Counted from the first letter of the stretch, positions 26,295 to 35,118 are shown. The stretch: 64,000 nucleotides of DNA from G963677085 sp963677085 (GCA_963677085.2 CAXXFH010000004.1:1178001-1242000); one strand, 5' to 3'. Notes: a model not told the origin generated them from the letters alone. Program-made: numbers and translations.

Positions 26295-26678
26295 CTAGCC
26301 ATTGCGATGTTTCTTCGCCGAAACAACACATGACGTTAGTATTCGATTCAATTCATTTGCTTCTCCTTGGAGTTGATGTAACAAATCGGCTGACACAATG
26401 CCACTTTCCGCTAGAAGTTCCAGCCAGTAGCTTGTTTCTTCTAATTCTTGCAAGCCAACTTCGAGCTTACTGATGAACTCGGCCGTTGAACGTGCCCGGG
26501 AAGCTTCACGATGGTGAGCACCCACGGACGTACCACTCCGCAAAATCTGCTTGCCGATTACCCTCGCTTCCTCTCGTCTTGGTAAGTGGGTGTACAGTCT
26601 GATGATACGGAGTGCAAAGACCTTCAACCGTTTCCGCAAATCACGTTCCGTTCCATTGTCTGCAACTGGAGCATTCAT
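26295..26678 (-). CDS. Four-helix-bundle protein (23S rRNA-intervening-sequence / S23 type)
   Basis: 127 aa. The pattern RKRLKVFALRIIRLYTHLP, GKQILRSGTSVGAHHREA, SRARSTAEFISKLEVGLQEL, ETSYWLELL matches the small bundle family first found in 23S rRNA intervening sequences and related to the Avd accessory protein. Start ATG 26678 is backed by AGGAAGG 9 nt upstream. It splits the exporter operon and is flanked by inverted GATGAAG-type units, so it looks like a later insertion. Function is unknown for most stand-alone members. Confidence 0.85.
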   Translation of the reverse strand: MNAPVADNGTERDLRKRLKVFALRIIRLYTHLPRREEARVIGKQILRSGTSVGAHHREASRARSTAEFISKLEVGLQELEETSYWLELLAESGIVSADLLHQLQGEANELNRILTSCVVSAKKHRNG

Positions 26679-26821
26679 CGCGGCAAACCTTCCTGATTGA
26701 TCATTGACGAGGGAAAATTCGATACGCCAGCAGCGTTGTTCGCATGCCCTCAATACTTCACTTCCGGTCAACAAGGCAAGGTGCAAGAGACAAAATAACC
26801 CCCAGGAGAAACGCGTTATCT

Positions 26822-26862
26822 TAGCCTTCATACTTCATAACTCATACTTCATCCTTCCTATC
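26822..26862. repeat. CTTCATACTTCAT-type low-complexity spacer (right flank)
   Basis: Inverted counterpart of the units at 26233-26262, next to the ATPase stop. Together they bracket the four-helix-bundle gene. Confidence 0.6.
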
Positions 26863-27879
26863 CTACTCTTCCACCACCCGTACCACTTCCGGCTCCTGCT
26901 GTCGATCCACATGACTAAACACCTCGGCAATCACCTGTTCCAACGGCGGGTCTTCCACGCTTACGTCTTCCACGGCGTGGGTGGCCAGGATGGTGCTGAG
27001 CACGCCGGGTACCTCGCTTCGCTCGACGCGGATCTTCGCCCGGGGTGTCTCGCGGCTGATCACCTCGCCGTAGCGTTCCAGGCCGGGCGGAATCTGGCCA
27101 TCGGCCATTTGCAGGGTAATCACCTTATGGCCGCCAAAACGGTCGACGATGCCGGTGAGCGAGCCGTCGTAGATAATCTGCCCATAAGCGATGATCACCA
27201 CGCGCCGGCAAAGCGCCGCAATGTCTTTCATGTAATGGCTGGTCAGCAGGATCGTAATCCGGCGGATTTCTTGGTAGTGCTTCAGAAACTCCTGGATGTT
27301 GTGCTGGGCCACCACATCGAGACCGATCGTCGGTTCGTCGAGAAAGAGCACCTCCGGCGAGTGCAGCAACGCGGCGATCAGTTCCATTTTCATCCGCTCG
27401 CCCAACGAAAGCTCGCGCACCGGCTGACCCAGCAGATGGCCCACGCCGAGCAGATCGGTCAGCTCGTCGCGAGTGCGGTCGTACTGCTCGCGTTCGATGC
27501 GGTAGATCTGCTGATGCAACCGAAACGACTCGGCGGCCGGCAGGTCCCACCAGAGCTGGTTCTTCTGGCCCATCACCAGGGCGAAGCGGCGGCGGTAAGC
27601 GTTTTCGCGCTGCCAGGGAACGTGACCCATCACCCGGGCGGTGCCGCTGGTGGGGGTGATGACGCCGGACAGCAGCTTGAGCGTCGTGGTTTTCCCGGCC
27701 CCGTTGGGCCCCAAAAAGGCGACGAACTGCCCCTGCTCGACGCGCAGATCGATTCCCCGTACGGCCTCCACCTGCCGATATTCGCGGTGGAACAGCCCGG
27801 CGACGGAAGCTAGCAAGCCTTCGCGCTTTTGGTAAACCTGGTACGACTTCGCCAGGGATTCGATCTCGATGATGGACAT
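26863..27879 (-). CDS. ABC exporter ATPase (COG4586-like)
   Basis: 338 aa. Walker A GPNGAGKTTTLKLLSG near residue 55, GQKNQLWWDLPAAES (Q-loop region), signature LSLGERMKMEL, Walker B EVLFLDEPTIGLD and a following TSHYMKD switch His. The MGQKNQLWWDLP variant is characteristic of the ATPases that pair with COG4587/COG3694 permeases. A C-terminal regulatory extension of about 90 residues follows. First gene of the minus-strand exporter and ebo-like run; divergent from ispF. Confidence 0.92.
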   Translation of the reverse strand: MSIIEIESLAKSYQVYQKREGLLASVAGLFHREYRQVEAVRGIDLRVEQGQFVAFLGPNGAGKTTTLKLLSGVITPTSGTARVMGHVPWQRENAYRRRFALVMGQKNQLWWDLPAAESFRLHQQIYRIEREQYDRTRDELTDLLGVGHLLGQPVRELSLGERMKMELIAALLHSPEVLFLDEPTIGLDVVAQHNIQEFLKHYQEIRRITILLTSHYMKDIAALCRRVVIIAYGQIIYDGSLTGIVDRFGGHKVITLQMADGQIPPGLERYGEVISRETPRAKIRVERSEVPGVLSTILATHAVEDVSVEDPPLEQVIAEVFSHVDRQQEPEVVRVVEE

Positions 27880-28028
27880 AACCTTCCATTATAGATTCCA
27901 CCCGACTCGGGGGAAACAGCGGGGTTGAGATGCTTCGAGGCAAGGGGGTGCTCGTCGGGAGCGAAGCCGCGAGCCGCCGCATCCCCTCCCAACTCCGTCA
28001 TCCCTAACTCCCCACTGTTTTACTCACG

Positions 28029-28057
28029 TTGTCCGACTAGCCCGGTTGGAGTATAAT
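28029..28057 (+). promoter_or_regulatory. Sigma-70-type promoter for ispF
   Basis: TTGTCC at 28029-28034, 17-bp spacer, TATAAT at 28052-28057. The predicted start near 28064 gives a leader of about 70 nt. It could drive ispF-cysS-ruvC and perhaps the rest of the run to ruvB. Confidence 0.6.
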
Positions 28058-28132
28058 TCGCACCACTAGTAACCCGAAGGTGTTTCCAGGACGACGTTTA
28101 ATCGTCTCGATCGCGGAGGTGAAGACATCGCG

Positions 28133-28609
28133 GTGATACGAGTTGGCATCGGACACGATACCCACCGTCTGAGGGAAGGTGGCCCTCTGCGGCTTGGCGG
28201 AATCGATATCCCATACAACCGGGAAGCGGTCGGCTACAGCGACGCCGACGTGCTGATCCACGCCATTGTCGACGCCCTGCTCGGCGCGGCCGCGTTGGGC
28301 GACGTAGGCCAAATGTTCCCAGACACCGATCCGGTCAATCGCGGACGCGACTCGGCCGAGATGCTCGAAGCCACCCGCGACGCCATCGCGGCCATTGGCT
28401 GGAAGGTGGGCAATATCGACTGCATCGTGTTCGCCCAACGACCGCGGCTGTTGCCACACAAACAGGCGATTCGCAGTTGCATTGCCGATATTCTTCGCAT
28501 CGACCCCGAATGCGTGGGCCTAAAAGGGAAAACCGGCGAGGGCGTCGGGCCCGTGGGCCGAGAAGAAGCCATCGTTGCCCAGTGCGTTGCGCTGCTGGTG
28601 AAGGCCTGA
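28133..28609 (+). CDS. ispF: 2-C-methyl-D-erythritol 2,4-cyclodiphosphate synthase
   Basis: MEP-pathway cyclase, making MEcPP for isoprenoid synthesis. 158 aa, full family length. Metal ligands appear in the opening GIGHDTHRL (Asp 8, His 10) and in the SDADVLIHAIVDALLGA block; DTDPVNRGRDS and the ending TGEGVGPVGR are also diagnostic. GTG start at 28133 with GGAGGT 12 nt upstream. First gene of a plus-strand run leading into cysS. Confidence 0.95.
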   Translation: MIRVGIGHDTHRLREGGPLRLGGIDIPYNREAVGYSDADVLIHAIVDALLGAAALGDVGQMFPDTDPVNRGRDSAEMLEATRDAIAAIGWKVGNIDCIVFAQRPRLLPHKQAIRSCIADILRIDPECVGLKGKTGEGVGPVGREEAIVAQCVALLVKA

Positions 28610-28706
28610 CGCTGTTGCGAAGCGGCGAGCCACAGTTTTCTCAGTTCCTCGCTCCGCTGCCCCACTCTCAACTCCGTTACTCCTAACTCCAAACTCCGTA
28701 CTCCCC

Positions 28707-30266
28707 ATGATTCGCGTCTACAACACGCTGACGAAGACCAAAGAAAAGTTCGAACCGGTCAACCGCACTGCCAACGGCCGAGGCAAGGTTGGCATCTACC
28801 TTTGCGGGCCTACGGTCTACAAACCGAGCCACATTGGACACATGGTCGGACCGGTGATCTTCGACACCGTCAAGAAGTACCTCGCCTACAACGGCTACGA
28901 CGTTACGCTGGTGGTCAACATCACCGATGTCGACGACAAGCTGATCGCGGAGGCCAACGCCCGAGGTATCGACATGGCGGAAGTCGCCGCCGAGATGACG
29001 GCCGACTACATGAACAACCTCGCGGCGTTGGGGGTCGACTCCATCGACCACTTCCCTCGCTGCACCGAGACGATGGACGCAATCATCGCCCTGACCAAGA
29101 AACTCATCGACCAGGGGCATGCCTACGAATCGGAAGGCGACGTTTACTTCGACGTCGCCAAATTCCCGCAGTACGGCAAGCTGAGCCACCGCACGGCCGA
29201 CGCCCTGCAAGGAGACGGCGGCGGCACCGCCACCCGCAAACGTTCGCTGGCCGACTTCGCGCTGTGGAAGGCCGCCAAGCCGGGCGAACCCTCCTGGGAA
29301 AGCCCTTGGGGCCCCGGCCGGCCCGGCTGGCACATCGAGTGCTCGGCCATGAGCATAGGCCTGTTGGGCGAAACGTTCGACATCCACGGCGGGGGGCTCG
29401 ATCTGGTCTTCCCGCACCACGAAAACGAAGTCGCGCAGAGCGAGTGTGCCACTGGCAAACCCTACGCCAAGTATTGGCTGCACAACGGACTGATGCAGGC
29501 CTCGCATGAAGTCGGCAAAGTCGGCGGGCGCAACACTCGGGCGGCCGAAGGAGACCTTACCTCGCAAGAGGCCGGCAAAATCAGCAAATCGAAGGGCTCC
29601 AGCGCCTTCAGCGAACTTCTCCAGCGATTCCCGGCCGAGACGATCCGCTTCTTCCTGCTGGCCACCCAGTATCGGCGTCCGATCGACTACAGCGAAGCGC
29701 GGCTGGCCGAAGTGCAAACCGGTCTGGAAACGTTCTACCGGTTCTTCAAACGCTACGAACGGGTGACCGGTACGAGCTTCTATGAACTCGAAGCCCCCAC
29801 CACCCGCGACGAGGGAAACATCTCGCCCGGCGACAGCCCATTGTTGGCCAATGTGGCCGAACTGCGTAGCCGTTTCCTCGACGACATGGACGACGACTTC
29901 AACACGGGCGGGGCCATCGGCGCGCTGTACGACTTGGTTCGCACGCTGAACAAATACGTCGACGACCAAAAACTCGAAGAGCCCAAGCGCCGAACCGATA
30001 AGGCTATCGAGGCGCTTCGCCGCGGCACGATAACCCTGCGCGAGTTGGCCAGCGTTTTGGGCATCTTCCGCAAGCCGGCCGAAGAGACTGCCGCCGGTGG
30101 CGATAACGAATTGACCGAAAAGCTCATGCAACTGCTGATCGACCTGAGGGCAAACGCTCGCAAGTCGAAAGACTTCGCCACGGCTGATCAGATTCGCGAC
30201 CGGCTTGGCGAGATCGGCGTCGTCCTGGAGGACCGGCCGGGCGGAACCGACTGGAGCCTGAAGTGA
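28707..30266 (+). CDS. cysS: Cysteinyl-tRNA synthetase
   Basis: 519 aa class I synthetase. HIGH-type motif PSHIGHMVGP near residue 35, zinc-site CGPTVY and later HHENEVAQSEC, and KMSKS-type KISKSKGS near residue 293. The N-terminal Rossmann fold and C-terminal helical domain are complete. Its TGA overlaps the GTG of ruvC (GTGA). A leading CTAACTCCAAACTCCG-type spacer separates it from ispF. Confidence 0.96.
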   Translation: MIRVYNTLTKTKEKFEPVNRTANGRGKVGIYLCGPTVYKPSHIGHMVGPVIFDTVKKYLAYNGYDVTLVVNITDVDDKLIAEANARGIDMAEVAAEMTADYMNNLAALGVDSIDHFPRCTETMDAIIALTKKLIDQGHAYESEGDVYFDVAKFPQYGKLSHRTADALQGDGGGTATRKRSLADFALWKAAKPGEPSWESPWGPGRPGWHIECSAMSIGLLGETFDIHGGGLDLVFPHHENEVAQSECATGKPYAKYWLHNGLMQASHEVGKVGGRNTRAAEGDLTSQEAGKISKSKGSSAFSELLQRFPAETIRFFLLATQYRRPIDYSEARLAEVQTGLETFYRFFKRYERVTGTSFYELEAPTTRDEGNISPGDSPLLANVAELRSRFLDDMDDDFNTGGAIGALYDLVRTLNKYVDDQKLEEPKRRTDKAIEALRRGTITLRELASVLGIFRKPAEETAAGGDNELTEKLMQLLIDLRANARKSKDFATADQIRDRLGEIGVVLEDRPGGTDWSLK

Positions 30267-30796
30267 GGGGAGCATCTACTAGCCGCATCCTCGGCATCGA
30301 CCCCGGCCTGAACATCACCGGCTATGGGGTGTTGGAGGTGGGGCGGGGCTCGCCGCAATTGTGCGAGGCGGGCGTAGTGCGAGGGAAAACTCGCGGCTCG
30401 CTCACCGCCCGGCTCATACAAATCTACGACGGCGTGACCGACGTGATCGCCGCGCTGAAGCCCGAGGTAATGGCCATCGAGGAGCTTTACTCCCATTACG
30501 CGCGGCCCCGCACGGCCATCCTAATGGGCCACGCCCGGGGCGTGATCTGTCTGGCCGGCGCTCAGGCCGGCATCCCCGTGATCAGTTATTCCGCCACGCA
30601 AATCAAGCGAATCCTCACCGGATCGGGCCGGGCACCCAAGGGCCAAGTGCAACGGGCCATCCAACACGAACTGGGCCTGCCGCAACTGCCCGAGCCGGCC
30701 GACGTGGCCGACGCCCTGGCCATCGCCCTGTGTCATTACTATCTTAAGGACAAGCCCAAAGCGGAAAACGGAAAACGGAAAGCGGAAAAACGCTGA
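30263..30796 (+). CDS. ruvC: Holliday junction resolvase RuvC
   Basis: 177 aa endonuclease that cuts Holliday junctions. Catalytic acids Asp 13 (GIDPGLNITG), Glu 73 (AIEELYS) and Asp 147/150 (ADVADALAIALCH) are present. GTG start overlaps the cysS stop by 4 nt. The C-terminal tail KAENGKRKAEKR is encoded by GCGGAAAACGGAAAGCGGAA-type repeat text, i.e. the spacer repeat has run into the gene and lengthened it by about ten residues. Confidence 0.95.
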   Translation: MRGASTSRILGIDPGLNITGYGVLEVGRGSPQLCEAGVVRGKTRGSLTARLIQIYDGVTDVIAALKPEVMAIEELYSHYARPRTAILMGHARGVICLAGAQAGIPVISYSATQIKRILTGSGRAPKGQVQRAIQHELGLPQLPEPADVADALAIALCHYYLKDKPKAENGKRKAEKR

Positions 30797-30874
30797 AGCG
30801 GAAGTGCGAGGGCGGTGCAAAGCCGCGAGCGGCTGTTGAAATCATAAATCCCAAATCCCAAATCATAGATTTTC

Positions 30875-31498
30875 ATGATTACTCGCATCACTGGCGAACT
30901 CGTCAATCTGAAGGACGATGTCCTCACACTCCGCATTGGAGCCTTCGAGTATGAAGTGGCGATCCCCGAGTTCACGCGCCGGCAACTGCAAAGCGAGTTG
31001 AACCACGAGATCAGCCTGCACACGATCGAATACCTCGAAGGCAACCCCATGCAGGGACGGCTCACTCCCCGCATGGTGGGATTCTTAAGCGAGGTCGAAC
31101 GCGAGTTTTTCGAGCTGTTTTGCTCGGTCGACGGCGTGGGAGTAAAAAAAGCCCTGCGAGCAATGGTCCGTCCGGTTAAAGATGTGGCCACCGCCATCGA
31201 AGAACAAGATACCAAAGTGCTATCGTCGCTGCCGGGAGTGGGAGCCGCCACCGCCGAGCGGATTGTGGCCAAGCTGCGCCGCAAGGTGCCCAAGTTCGCG
31301 CTGCTGGTCGCGCACAAGGAGATCGAAGCCGAAGTAGAATCGGATGTGGTTTCCGAAACCTACGAAGTGCTCCGCGGCCTGGGCCACAGTGAGTCGGACG
31401 CCCGACGCCTACTCGACACGGTCCTCTCGAGCAAAAAGAAATACAAAGACGTACAAGCACTGTTGCAGGCAATTTATCAGCAAAGCCATCAGGCATGA
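30875..31498 (+). CDS. ruvA: Holliday junction branch migration protein RuvA
   Basis: 207 aa. N-terminal OB-fold (MITRITGELVNLKDD), two helix-hairpin-helix motifs (FCSVDGVGVKKALRAM and LSSLPGVGAATAERIVAKL), and a C-terminal domain III (EVLRGLGHSESDARRLLDTV) that contacts RuvB. Separated from ruvC by an AAATCCCAAATC-type spacer. Forms the RuvAB motor with RuvB, encoded 2.5 kb downstream beyond two zinc-ribbon genes. Confidence 0.94.
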   Translation: MITRITGELVNLKDDVLTLRIGAFEYEVAIPEFTRRQLQSELNHEISLHTIEYLEGNPMQGRLTPRMVGFLSEVEREFFELFCSVDGVGVKKALRAMVRPVKDVATAIEEQDTKVLSSLPGVGAATAERIVAKLRRKVPKFALLVAHKEIEAEVESDVVSETYEVLRGLGHSESDARRLLDTVLSSKKKYKDVQALLQAIYQQSHQA

Positions 31499-31594
31499 GG
31501 GACGAGAGGTGAGGGATTAGGGGCGAGGGGCGAGAAGACGCACGCCCCTCATTCCCGAGCCCCAGTCCCCAGCCAATCCCCAACCCTGAGTCCC
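31499..31594. repeat. Fold-back low-complexity spacer after ruvA
   Basis: Purine-rich GAGGGACGAGAGGTGAGGG units, a short linker, then complementary pyrimidine-rich CCCCTCATTCCCGAGCCCCA units before the next ATG. Same layout as 4590-4687. Confidence 0.6.
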
Positions 31595-32692
31595 ATGCCC
31601 GACGATCTCCCACAAGTCCTCGCCGAGGAGCCGACAGTCGACGACGCCCCGCCGGTGGTCCACACTCGCGCGTGCCCAAGCTGCGGGTGTCCTGTGGAAT
31701 CGCCCGATCAATACTGCGGTGCCTGCGGTGCCGAACAACCGGTCGACGCCGAATTGGCCGATCAACCGGTCGAGGCCGAGATTGTCCAGCGACACTTTCG
31801 TTGCGAGAATTGCGGCGCGGAAGTTGGCGTCGACCTGAATCAGCGGAGCTACATCTGCGCGTTCTGCGATTCGACGTACGTCGTGGAATTCACGCCCGAG
31901 GAAACCGGACGCCAGCGGCCCGAATTCGTCATCGGCTTTGCGATCACTTACGATGAAGCGCTCGAAAAATTCCGCCGTTGGCTACGGCAAAACACGTGGT
32001 TCAGGCCGGGCGATCTGGCGTCGGCCAAGATCGAAGACAAACTCCGCGGCGTGTATTTACCCTTCTGGTCGTTTTCCATGCTGGCCGAAAGCCAGTGGTC
32101 GACCAACATCGGCGAATACTGGTATCGAACAGAAACCTACACCACGCGGCAAAACGGCAAGACGGTGACCAAAACCCGGCAGGTGCGCGAAACCGAGTGG
32201 TGGGACCTGACCGGCCGGCACCATCGCTACTACAGCGGCTACTTGGTCTCGGGCAGTCGTGGTTTGAACCAGGCCGAGGCCGAACGAATCAAGCCGTTTC
32301 ACCTTCCGGCGTTGAAACGCTATCGTCCCTACTTCCTCGCCGGTTGGCTGAGCGAAGAATACTCCGTCGAACGGGACGACGCGTTGGAGATCTGCAAACA
32401 GGAGTTCTACCGCCGCGAGCAACAAAACGTAGCGGCTCACCTACCCGGAGACACCTACCGCGGATTGCAGGTGCGCACGTGGTTCAACGACACCAACTCG
32501 GACCTGATCCTGCTGCCCATCTACCTGCTGAGCTATCGCTACAAAGACAAGGTGTATCGTTATCTGCTCAACGGTCAGACGGGCAGAGAAGACGGCGACA
32601 AGCCGATTTCGCCCTGGCGCATCGGCTCGGCAGTGGGCGCGGTGGCGCTAGTCATCGGACTGATTGTGCTGCTGTTGGTGCTCTTTCAATGA
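31595..32692 (+). CDS. Zinc-ribbon membrane protein 1
   Basis: 365 aa. Two N-terminal zinc ribbons, CPSCG...YCGACG (residues about 27-45) and CENCG...CAFCD (about 70-92), then a domain with KFRRWLRQNTWFRPGDL, GVYLPFWSFSMLAESQW and LLPIYLLSYRYKDKVYRYLL, and one C-terminal TM helix (GAVALVIGLIVLLLVLFQ). The following gene has the same architecture. Exact function unknown; such proteins are common as uncharacterised membrane proteins. Lies between ruvA and ruvB. Confidence 0.85.
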   Translation: MPDDLPQVLAEEPTVDDAPPVVHTRACPSCGCPVESPDQYCGACGAEQPVDAELADQPVEAEIVQRHFRCENCGAEVGVDLNQRSYICAFCDSTYVVEFTPEETGRQRPEFVIGFAITYDEALEKFRRWLRQNTWFRPGDLASAKIEDKLRGVYLPFWSFSMLAESQWSTNIGEYWYRTETYTTRQNGKTVTKTRQVRETEWWDLTGRHHRYYSGYLVSGSRGLNQAEAERIKPFHLPALKRYRPYFLAGWLSEEYSVERDDALEICKQEFYRREQQNVAAHLPGDTYRGLQVRTWFNDTNSDLILLPIYLLSYRYKDKVYRYLLNGQTGREDGDKPISPWRIGSAVGAVALVIGLIVLLLVLFQ

Positions 32693-32793
32693 AGATGAGA
32701 CGGATGAACAATGAATGATAAAGGATGACGTTGGTGCGAAGCCGCAAGCGGCGGCTGCGCCGCAGATTTCCGCTTTCCACTTTCAGCTTTCCC

Positions 32794-33972
32794 ATGTCCG
32801 ACCTGCTCTGTAAATGTGAAGTGTGTGGTAGCCTGATCGACGAGGAAGATTTGTTCTGCGCCAACTGTGGCACGGAAGCCCCCGTTCGCCAGCAAGACCC
32901 TGCCGCGAAAGACACATCGCGTGTGGCCACGCACAACTTCGAGTGTTCCGGCTGCGGGGCCTCAATGAGCTACGACGCCAAGGCCGGCGCCCTGCGCTGC
33001 CCGTTCTGCGGTTCGGTCGACATGAAACGCCAGGATGACGCCAAGATTCTCGCGCCGCGTCGCGTCGTGCCGTTTTCGATCACCCAAGAGCAGGCGGTCG
33101 CCACCATGCGGCAGTGGCTTGGCCGCGGGTATTTTCGCCCCAGTAATCTTTCGCAGCAGGCGGCCGTCGTGCAAATGACGCCCGTCTACGTGCCCTACTG
33201 GGTCTTTCAGGCGACCACGCACACCTACTGGACGGCCGACACGAACCAAACACCGGCCGGCGCCCGGGGCGATTGGTTCCCGTTGTCCGGCGAGCATCAC
33301 GGCCGCTACGACAACCTGTTAATCGGCGCCAGCGGCGCACTCACGCCGCACGAGACGTGGCAGATCTGCCCGTTCGATCTTTCGCCCGGTGTACCGCCCG
33401 ACGAAATCGATCTGGACAATGTAACCGCCGAGCAGTTTTCCGTACCCCGGAAATACGCCAGACCATTAGCCCGGCGCGACATCGAGAAACTGGAAACCCA
33501 GGAAGTCGACGAACGTTATGTACCGGGCCGAGCGCGCAACGTGAAGGTCAATGTGCGGGCAGAGTCGATGTCGAGCGAGCCCGTACTGTTGCCCATCTGG
33601 ATCATGGCCTATCGCTACGGCGACAAGGTATTTCGGTTTTTGGTCAACGGTCAGTCGGGCAAGGCTACCGGACAGGCGCCGTTTTCCTGGTCGAAAATCC
33701 TCCTGCTAGCGGCCGGAATCCTCCTGGCCGTGTTCCTGCTGCTGGCGTGTGCAGGACTGTTTGGGGGGGCGGCCAGCCAGCTTTCGATGAAAAGCGGAAA
33801 GCCGACAGCGGAAAGCGGAAGGATAGCAGCCGAGCCCGCGGGCGCCAGCCCCTCGCCTCTCGCTCCTACCCTCTCGTCGCCCGCCCCTCGCAAACTCCCC
33901 CTGCCCTCGCTCGCCAGATTTTGTTATAGTGCTCGGATAGTCTACACCCGTTCACCTGCGTTGCTATTATGA
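32794..33972 (+). CDS. Zinc-ribbon membrane protein 2 (paralog), with repeat-derived tail
   Basis: 392 aa from ATG 32794. Zinc ribbons CEVCG...CANCG and CSGCG...CPFCG, then MRQWLGRGYFRPSNL, PVYVPYWVFQATTH and LLPIWIMAYRYGDKVFRFLV parallel its neighbour. A TM helix (ILLLAAGILLAVFLLLACAG) follows. The last ~65 residues (KSGKPTAESGRIAAEP onward) are encoded by GCGGAAAGCGGAAG and CCTCTCGCTCC repeat text and look like run-on. The TGA overlaps the ruvB ATG (ATGA). Confidence 0.83.
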   Translation: MSDLLCKCEVCGSLIDEEDLFCANCGTEAPVRQQDPAAKDTSRVATHNFECSGCGASMSYDAKAGALRCPFCGSVDMKRQDDAKILAPRRVVPFSITQEQAVATMRQWLGRGYFRPSNLSQQAAVVQMTPVYVPYWVFQATTHTYWTADTNQTPAGARGDWFPLSGEHHGRYDNLLIGASGALTPHETWQICPFDLSPGVPPDEIDLDNVTAEQFSVPRKYARPLARRDIEKLETQEVDERYVPGRARNVKVNVRAESMSSEPVLLPIWIMAYRYGDKVFRFLVNGQSGKATGQAPFSWSKILLLAAGILLAVFLLLACAGLFGGAASQLSMKSGKPTAESGRIAAEPAGASPSPLAPTLSSPAPRKLPLPSLARFCYSARIVYTRSPALLL

Positions 33973-35000
33973 CCCGGGAACCGATTCTCCAAAAAACCGA
34001 AACTCTGCGAGACGAAGACCGCGCCCTGCGTCCCCAACGGATGGTCGATATGGTCGGTCAGCGCGAGGTCTACGCGCGACTGGAGATCGCGGTCGACGCC
34101 GCCTCGAAGCGGGACGAACCGCTGGGGCATATCCTCTTCGACGGCCCACCCGGACTGGGGAAAACGACCTTCGCTACCTGCATCCCTCACGACCTGGGCG
34201 TGGGATTCCAGATCGCCAGTGGCGCGACTCTGGCCGCCCCGAAAGACATCATCCCCTACCTAACCAACGCCGATGAGCGGAGTGTGCTGTTCATCGACGA
34301 AATCCATCGCATGCCCAAGGCCGTCGAGGAATTCCTCTATCCGGCCATGGAGGATTTCCGCATCGACTTGACGCTCGGCGAAGGGGTTAATGCACGAACG
34401 ATCAACATGCAACTGAAACCGTTTACGGTGATCGGTGCTACCACGCGGACGGGCTTGCTGTCGGCACCGTTGCGGGATCGGTTTCAGATGCGCGAGCATC
34501 TCGACTTCTACACCATCGAAGAGCTGGCCGAGATCGTGCGCCGCAACGCGGGCAAGCTCCGCGTCGAGATCGACGACGATGCTTGCACCGAAGTCGCTAC
34601 CCGCAGCCGTGGCACACCGCGGCTGGCCAACAACCGGTTGCGCTGGGTACGCGACTATGCCCTGAGCAAGGCCGACGGTCGTATCACACTAAGTGTCGCC
34701 CGCGATGCACTCGACATGCAGGGCATCGATCCGCTGGGACTCGATCCCCAGGATCGTAAATACCTGACGACGATTGCCCGGGTGTTCGGCGGCGGACCAG
34801 TGGGCGTGGAGGCCGTCGCCCACACAATGAATCTCGCTCCCGACACATTGATCGACGAAGTGGAACCGTTTCTATTGCGAAGCGAATTGGTGGTGCGCAC
34901 GCCACGCGGCCGACGGATGACCACTAAAGCCTTCGACCATCTTGGTTTAACGTGGAAACCGGCCGACAACTCGACGACGCAAGGCGAGTTGTTCGAGTAG
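33969..35000 (+). CDS. ruvB: Holliday junction branch migration helicase RuvB
   Basis: 343 aa AAA+ motor. Walker A GPPGLGKTT near residue 58, Walker B LFIDEIHRM, sensor 1 GATTRTGLLSAPLRDRF, Arg-finger region and the C-terminal winged helix (LRSELVVRTPRGRRMTTKAF). ATG overlaps the preceding stop by 4 nt. Works with RuvA and RuvC encoded upstream in the same run. Confidence 0.96.
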   Translation: MTREPILQKTETLRDEDRALRPQRMVDMVGQREVYARLEIAVDAASKRDEPLGHILFDGPPGLGKTTFATCIPHDLGVGFQIASGATLAAPKDIIPYLTNADERSVLFIDEIHRMPKAVEEFLYPAMEDFRIDLTLGEGVNARTINMQLKPFTVIGATTRTGLLSAPLRDRFQMREHLDFYTIEELAEIVRRNAGKLRVEIDDDACTEVATRSRGTPRLANNRLRWVRDYALSKADGRITLSVARDALDMQGIDPLGLDPQDRKYLTTIARVFGGGPVGVEAVAHTMNLAPDTLIDEVEPFLLRSELVVRTPRGRRMTTKAFDHLGLTWKPADNSTTQGELFE

Positions 35001-35015
35001 CGTTTTGCTAACTCT

Positions 35016-35118
35016 TATTGACGCTTGCATAGCTAATGAACGGAAGGCGACCGGCGGGAGCCTGGATTTCCAGGTGTTCGGCTTCCCGAAGCGATTATTT
35101 CCAATGCAAACATCAATA
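35016..35118 (+). repeat. 103-bp MITE-like element, family P4 copy 1
   Basis: Bounded by TATTGACGCTTGCAT (35016-35030) and ATGCAAACATCAATA (35104-35118), 15-bp inverted repeats with two differences. TA at both ends is compatible with TA-target insertion (mariner/IS630 type). It starts 15 bp after the ruvB stop. A second copy, inverted and highly similar throughout, is at 51751-51854. Confidence 0.8.

Noticed and set aside
28683..30275. 530-codon minus-strand open frame opposite cysS
   Set aside because: Antisense shadow of a complete cysteinyl-tRNA synthetase; no start signal or family motifs.
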